From assembly GCA_040755275.1 (NCBI GenBank), contig JBFMBE010000029.1, positions 1-27,171 on the forward strand: a stretch of DNA of 27,171 nt. The letters are read 5' to 3'. The translations under genes were made by a program, and so were the position numbers. Shown here piece by piece: positions 24,579 through 27,171 of this stretch (position 1 is the first letter of the stretch; each line of letters starts with the position of its first letter). The stretch comes from Desulfatirhabdium sp040755275 (GTDB taxonomy: Bacteria > Desulfobacterota > Desulfobacteria > Desulfobacterales > Desulfatirhabdiaceae). The notes below the pieces were generated by a model, which saw nothing but the letters and a program-made list of their open reading frames with translations, did no database searches and was not told the DNA's origin.

Positions 24579-26038
24579 GGTATTTCTCCTTTAAGCATCA
24601 CTGAACCCTGGCTTCTCGATGCCTCGGCCCGATCCCTCGAAGGGTCGGCCACCGAATCCCGTTGATCCGACCGATCGGTCGGATCAAAGGACTCATCGAT
24701 TTCCCCGCTGGCGAGGGCCAGCTCGGCTCCGGCATTCAGGTATTCATGTAGGGCCTGCAGATGGGCGGTTCTGGCCTGTTTGAGGGCTAATTCGGCATCG
24801 AGCAGACTCACCAGTGGATAGAGACCGTTTTCATATCGATCCTGTACGATCTTCAGCCCCTCTTTCGCCTGATCCACTGCCTTCTCGGCGACCGCAATCC
24901 GGTGGTAGGAGCTGGTAAGCCGAAGATAGGCCTGCCGCGCCTCGACCTGAACGGCAGACTCCATTTCCTGTTTGAGGGCAGCGATCTGACGGACGGCTGC
25001 CTCGGCTTCCCGAGTTTTTGCGGTGATGCGCTGACCGCTGTACAGGTTCACCTTCATCATGGCGCCGATGGTATAGTTCGTTGCGGTATCATCGAATGTT
25101 TCGGAGTTGATCTCGTAATTGCCGATCATCGCGATCTGAGGCAGATGTTCGGCCTTGCTCCGGGCCACTTCCTTTTCGGCCATCTGCTGTTTCAGTCGGA
25201 TGGCTGCCAGATCCGGTCTTCGCTGCAGGGCCTTCTGCTCCCACGATTCGACCGACTCCAAGCACAAGGGTTTTGGGGAATGCAAGATATCCGAAACATC
25301 GAAGCTCTCATCCACCGCTCGGCCGAGAATGCTGTTCAGCATGGCCTGAGCCACCTGAATCCGACTCTCTGCCTGAATGCGTTCTTGTTCGAGCTCCGCC
25401 ACTCGGACCTGGGCTCGCAGGGCATCGCTTTTCACGACCAAACCGCTGCGATACCGAGTTTCGATCATATCCCGATAGGCCTTGGCCGTTCGGATGGCAT
25501 CTTCGATCACCTGCAGGTTCGCCTTGGCCAAAACCACTTGGGAATAGGCGGAAACGGTTCGTGCAATGAGTTGCTGCCGCACCCGCTCTGCCTGACGGGT
25601 AGCGCCCTGGACTTGGATGTTGGCCTGATCGATGCGTAGGCCGACCTGCCCCCCGGTATAAAGCGGCCATTCGAGCCCCAGTACGGTCGCCGAATTGGTG
25701 ATAGACGATGGATTGTTCAGGCGGTCCGGGACGAAATCTTCCAGCTGAATCCGCTCCTGGTTGAGCTTGGTCCCAAAGGCCCACATCGGGTTGTTCGTAT
25801 TGCTGAGGGTTTCGGAGAGGAAGAGCTGGGGATGGTAACCGGATCGGGCCTGCTGCACTTGGTGCTCTGCCTGCTCGATGACGGCAAGGGAAGCGGCCGT
25901 CTGGGGATTGTGCTGGATAGCTTCCTGGATGGCATGGTTGAGGGACAAGAAAGCAGCGTTGGCCGGAACGGCCGGCGCAACCGATATCCAGAAGATGAAG
26001 ACGGCAACATATGGAAATGGTTGACGGACGGTGGACAT
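24575..26038 (-). CDS. TolC-family outer-membrane efflux protein
   Basis: 487 residues. A signal peptide (FPYVAVFIFWISVAPAV, cleavage near ANA at residues 26-28) is followed by the two homologous halves of the TolC fold, visible as paired long helices (LNHAIQEAIQHNPQ; QRRPDLAAIRLKQQMAEKEVARSKAEHLPQI) and strand segments (YHPQLFLSE, GLEWPLYTGGQ, MKVNLYSGQ). AGGAGGG precedes the ATG. First gene of the pump operon. The last 35 or so residues are hydrophilic and charged (beginning DESFDPTDRSDQRD) and are encoded by palindromic DNA, including a 26-bp perfect palindrome; this tail looks like a late addition (inference). Confidence 0.94.
   Translation of the reverse strand: MSTVRQPFPYVAVFIFWISVAPAVPANAAFLSLNHAIQEAIQHNPQTAASLAVIEQAEHQVQQARSGYHPQLFLSETLSNTNNPMWAFGTKLNQERIQLEDFVPDRLNNPSSITNSATVLGLEWPLYTGGQVGLRIDQANIQVQGATRQAERVRQQLIARTVSAYSQVVLAKANLQVIEDAIRTAKAYRDMIETRYRSGLVVKSDALRAQVRVAELEQERIQAESRIQVAQAMLNSILGRAVDESFDVSDILHSPKPLCLESVESWEQKALQRRPDLAAIRLKQQMAEKEVARSKAEHLPQIAMIGNYEINSETFDDTATNYTIGAMMKVNLYSGQRITAKTREAEAAVRQIAALKQEMESAVQVEARQAYLRLTSSYHRIAVAEKAVDQAKEGLKIVQDRYENGLYPLVSLLDAELALKQARTAHLQALHEYLNAGAELALASGEIDESFDPTDRSDQRDSVADPSRDRAEASRSQGSVMLKGEIP
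24662..24687. repeat. 26-bp perfect palindrome inside the TolC-family gene
   Basis: Each half reads TTGATCCGACCGA. It lies in the codons for the charged C-terminal tail, near residues 451-459. A second imperfect palindrome (GGCCCGATCCC and GGGTCGGCC, about 24626-24650) lies just downstream in the gene. Confidence 0.75.
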
Positions 26039-26134
26039 CGACCCTCCTGCTAGGTAAACGGTTATCGATTCATCGGATGCGCTGCCTCACATCTGCGGTG
26101 GTATAGAACACTCCTTTCCCGAATGGTTACATCG

Positions 26135-26287
26135 GATGGCCTCACAAAAAGTCGATTTTCCCGTGCTTTTCGTAAATGTAGGGCATAAGCGGGGTGGCTG
26201 GGGAAGCCTTTTGAGACTGCTTCGAAAAAGGTTCCCCAGTCACCCCGCGACTCGACAGAGACTTCCTGCCTTTTTGCGAGGCCATCA
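26135..26287 (+). repeat. Short hairpin repeat, copy E (subfamily I, complete)
   Basis: 153 bp. Terminal arms GATGGCCTCACAAAAAGTCG and CTGCCTTTTTGCGAGGCCAT are inverted. The main stem GCGGGGTGGCTGGGGAAGCC pairs with GGTTCCCCAGTCACCCCGC around a loop of about 20 nt. The inner module of the long form is absent. It lies 97 bp upstream of the TolC-family start and contains the stop codon of the DVU0298-like gene at 26285-26287. Confidence 0.9.
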
Positions 26288-26866
26288 CATCGAACGAGTC
26301 GATGATTTTCCCTCGATGAGGGTCCTGGCAATCCTCGCCGGCTCATGTATGGCCGGATCGGGGTGGTTGCAGTAGGGTTCCAGGACATCCGATACGTCCG
26401 TATCCATGAACTGTGGAAACGATCGGACGATCCGAACCGCAGCCCATAAAATACCGTTCAGGATACTCGGGTGATCGATGAAACTGGCCTGAGAACGCAG
26501 CAGTGATATGAGCAGGCGGGCATATTCCCGAGCGATGGACTCACTCGATTCGATGATCGCACCCAGCGCCTCGGGAGAACCCCATCCGATGGAGCCGCTT
26601 TCTTCGTTCAGGCTCCAGAACAACCTTCGGATGACGTTCCGAGCAGCTTCCCGGTCCTCGTTCCATAAACGCAGGACAACCCATCCGCACAGCTCGACCG
26701 CCTTCGGGAAGACAGCCTCTTCCCTGTGATACAACATTGACAGAACAGGATGCACCCAGGCGGCTGCCGGCGCATCTGCAAGCCGGGTCTTCAGCTCGGG
26801 AACACCGTATTCCCGGATCCACCGGTTGAGCTGGGATTTTCGTTTTCGGAAACTCCCTTTCGACAT
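26285..26866 (-). CDS. DVU0298-like helical-repeat protein of unknown function
   Basis: 193 residues, all helical by appearance, with HEAT-like periodicity (PVLSMLYHREEAVFPKAVELCGWVV; AARNVIRRLFWSLNEESGSIGWGSPEALGAII; HPSILNGILWAAVRIVRS; LEPYCNHPDPAIHEPARIART). The central FWSLNEESGSIGWGSPEA segment is, as I recall it, the hallmark of a small uncharacterised family named after DVU0298 of Desulfovibrio. No catalytic motif or signal peptide is visible; a scaffold or binding role is a guess. GAGGGG lies 6 nt upstream of the ATG. It is boxed between repeat copies: E supplies its stop codon and F begins 16 bp upstream of its start. Confidence 0.75.
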   Translation of the reverse strand: MSKGSFRKRKSQLNRWIREYGVPELKTRLADAPAAAWVHPVLSMLYHREEAVFPKAVELCGWVVLRLWNEDREAARNVIRRLFWSLNEESGSIGWGSPEALGAIIESSESIAREYARLLISLLRSQASFIDHPSILNGILWAAVRIVRSFPQFMDTDVSDVLEPYCNHPDPAIHEPARIARTLIEGKSSTRSM

Positions 26867-26882
26867 GGATGCCCCTCAATCA

Positions 26883-27171
26883 TGATGGCGTCGGAAAAAG
26901 TCGCTTTTCCCGTGCTTTTCGGGAGTGCCGGGCATAAGCGGGGTGGCTGGGGAAGCCTTTTGAGCTTGCTGCGAAAACCTGTTTGAAGCCGCCGGATATC
27001 GTTGGATCGGACGGACGTACTGGATCGAAATATCGATTGAAAAACAAGCCGTTGCGATTCAACCAGCCTCTGTTTGCTGTCTGGCCATCCGTCCGATCCT
27101 ACGAGATCGGGCGGCTGAGTTTTTTCGCAGCAGCGAAAAAGGTTCCCCAGTCACCCCGCGACTCGACAGAG
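26883..27171 (+). repeat. Long modular hairpin repeat, copy F (subfamily I, right end cut by window)
   Basis: Left terminal arm TGATGGCGTCGGAAAAAGTC, then GCGGGGTGGCTGGGGAAGCC pairing with GGTTCCCCAGTCACCCCGC. Inner arm GCCGCCGGATATCGTTGGAT pairs with the right arm CCTACGAGATCGGGCGGC. The apical loop is 72 nt. From 26945 it is collinear with position 1 of the window (copy A), differing at scattered positions and mainly in the loop. The final 25 or so bases of the element lie outside the window. Confidence 0.9.

Overview
The window looks like a chromosomal piece from an anaerobic Desulfobacterota-type (sulfate-reducer-like) bacterium. This is inferred from the mix of genes: formate-tetrahydrofolate ligase, a cobalamin-type radical SAM protein, a ferredoxin-thioredoxin-reductase catalytic subunit, a lone 2-hydroxyacyl-CoA-dehydratase-type subunit, a sigma-54 regulator with a Cys-rich PAS domain, and a protein resembling the DVU0298 family. 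No rRNA, tRNA, CRISPR array, transposase or phage gene was seen.

Layout, left to right. 363-3405 (+): a serine alpha/beta hydrolase, a small outer-membrane beta-barrel and a PAS/sigma-54 activator. 6790-3427 (-): an OleD-like NAD(P)-dependent reductase followed 10 bp later by a GH36-type alpha-galactosidase-like enzyme. 7296-8665 (+): queE-queC, two steps of 7-deazaguanine (queuosine precursor) synthesis. 10521-8713 (-): a DUF255/YyaL thioredoxin-domain protein. 11216-12480 (+): nitroreductase, glutaredoxin and FTR catalytic subunit. 15650-12777 (-): B12-type radical SAM protein, exported TlpA-like thioredoxin and exported peroxiredoxin. 17640-15877 (-): fhs, with a hairpin terminator. 18183-18830 (+): a TetR regulator with a palindrome over its own promoter. 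20068-18938 (-): an orphan HgdB/BcrB-like protein. 26038-20143 (-): a TolC / membrane-fusion lipoprotein / RND pump operon joined by ATGA overlaps. 26866-26285 (-): the DVU0298-like helical-repeat protein.

Two themes stand out. The region 8.7-14.0 kb is rich in thiol-redox proteins (CHWC DUF255 protein, nitroreductase, Grx, FTR, TlpA, Prx), suggesting linked cytoplasmic and envelope thiol/peroxide chemistry.

The second, and the best candidate for an undescribed element, is a family of modular quasi-palindromic repeats. Four long copies occur (1-253 and 26883-27171, both cut by the window edge; 6899-7206; 10542-10848), with two short copies (12551-12655, 26135-26287) and two decayed remnants (about 17960 and 20117). 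Long copies have an outer stem, an inner stem and an apical loop of 71-72 nt. Two sequence subfamilies keep the stems paired through matched changes on both arms, while the loop sequence diverges at nearly constant length. Short copies look like deletions between GCGAAAA direct repeats. All scorable copies point the same way. The window begins and ends inside copies of this repeat, so it may be a contig bounded by assembly breaks.
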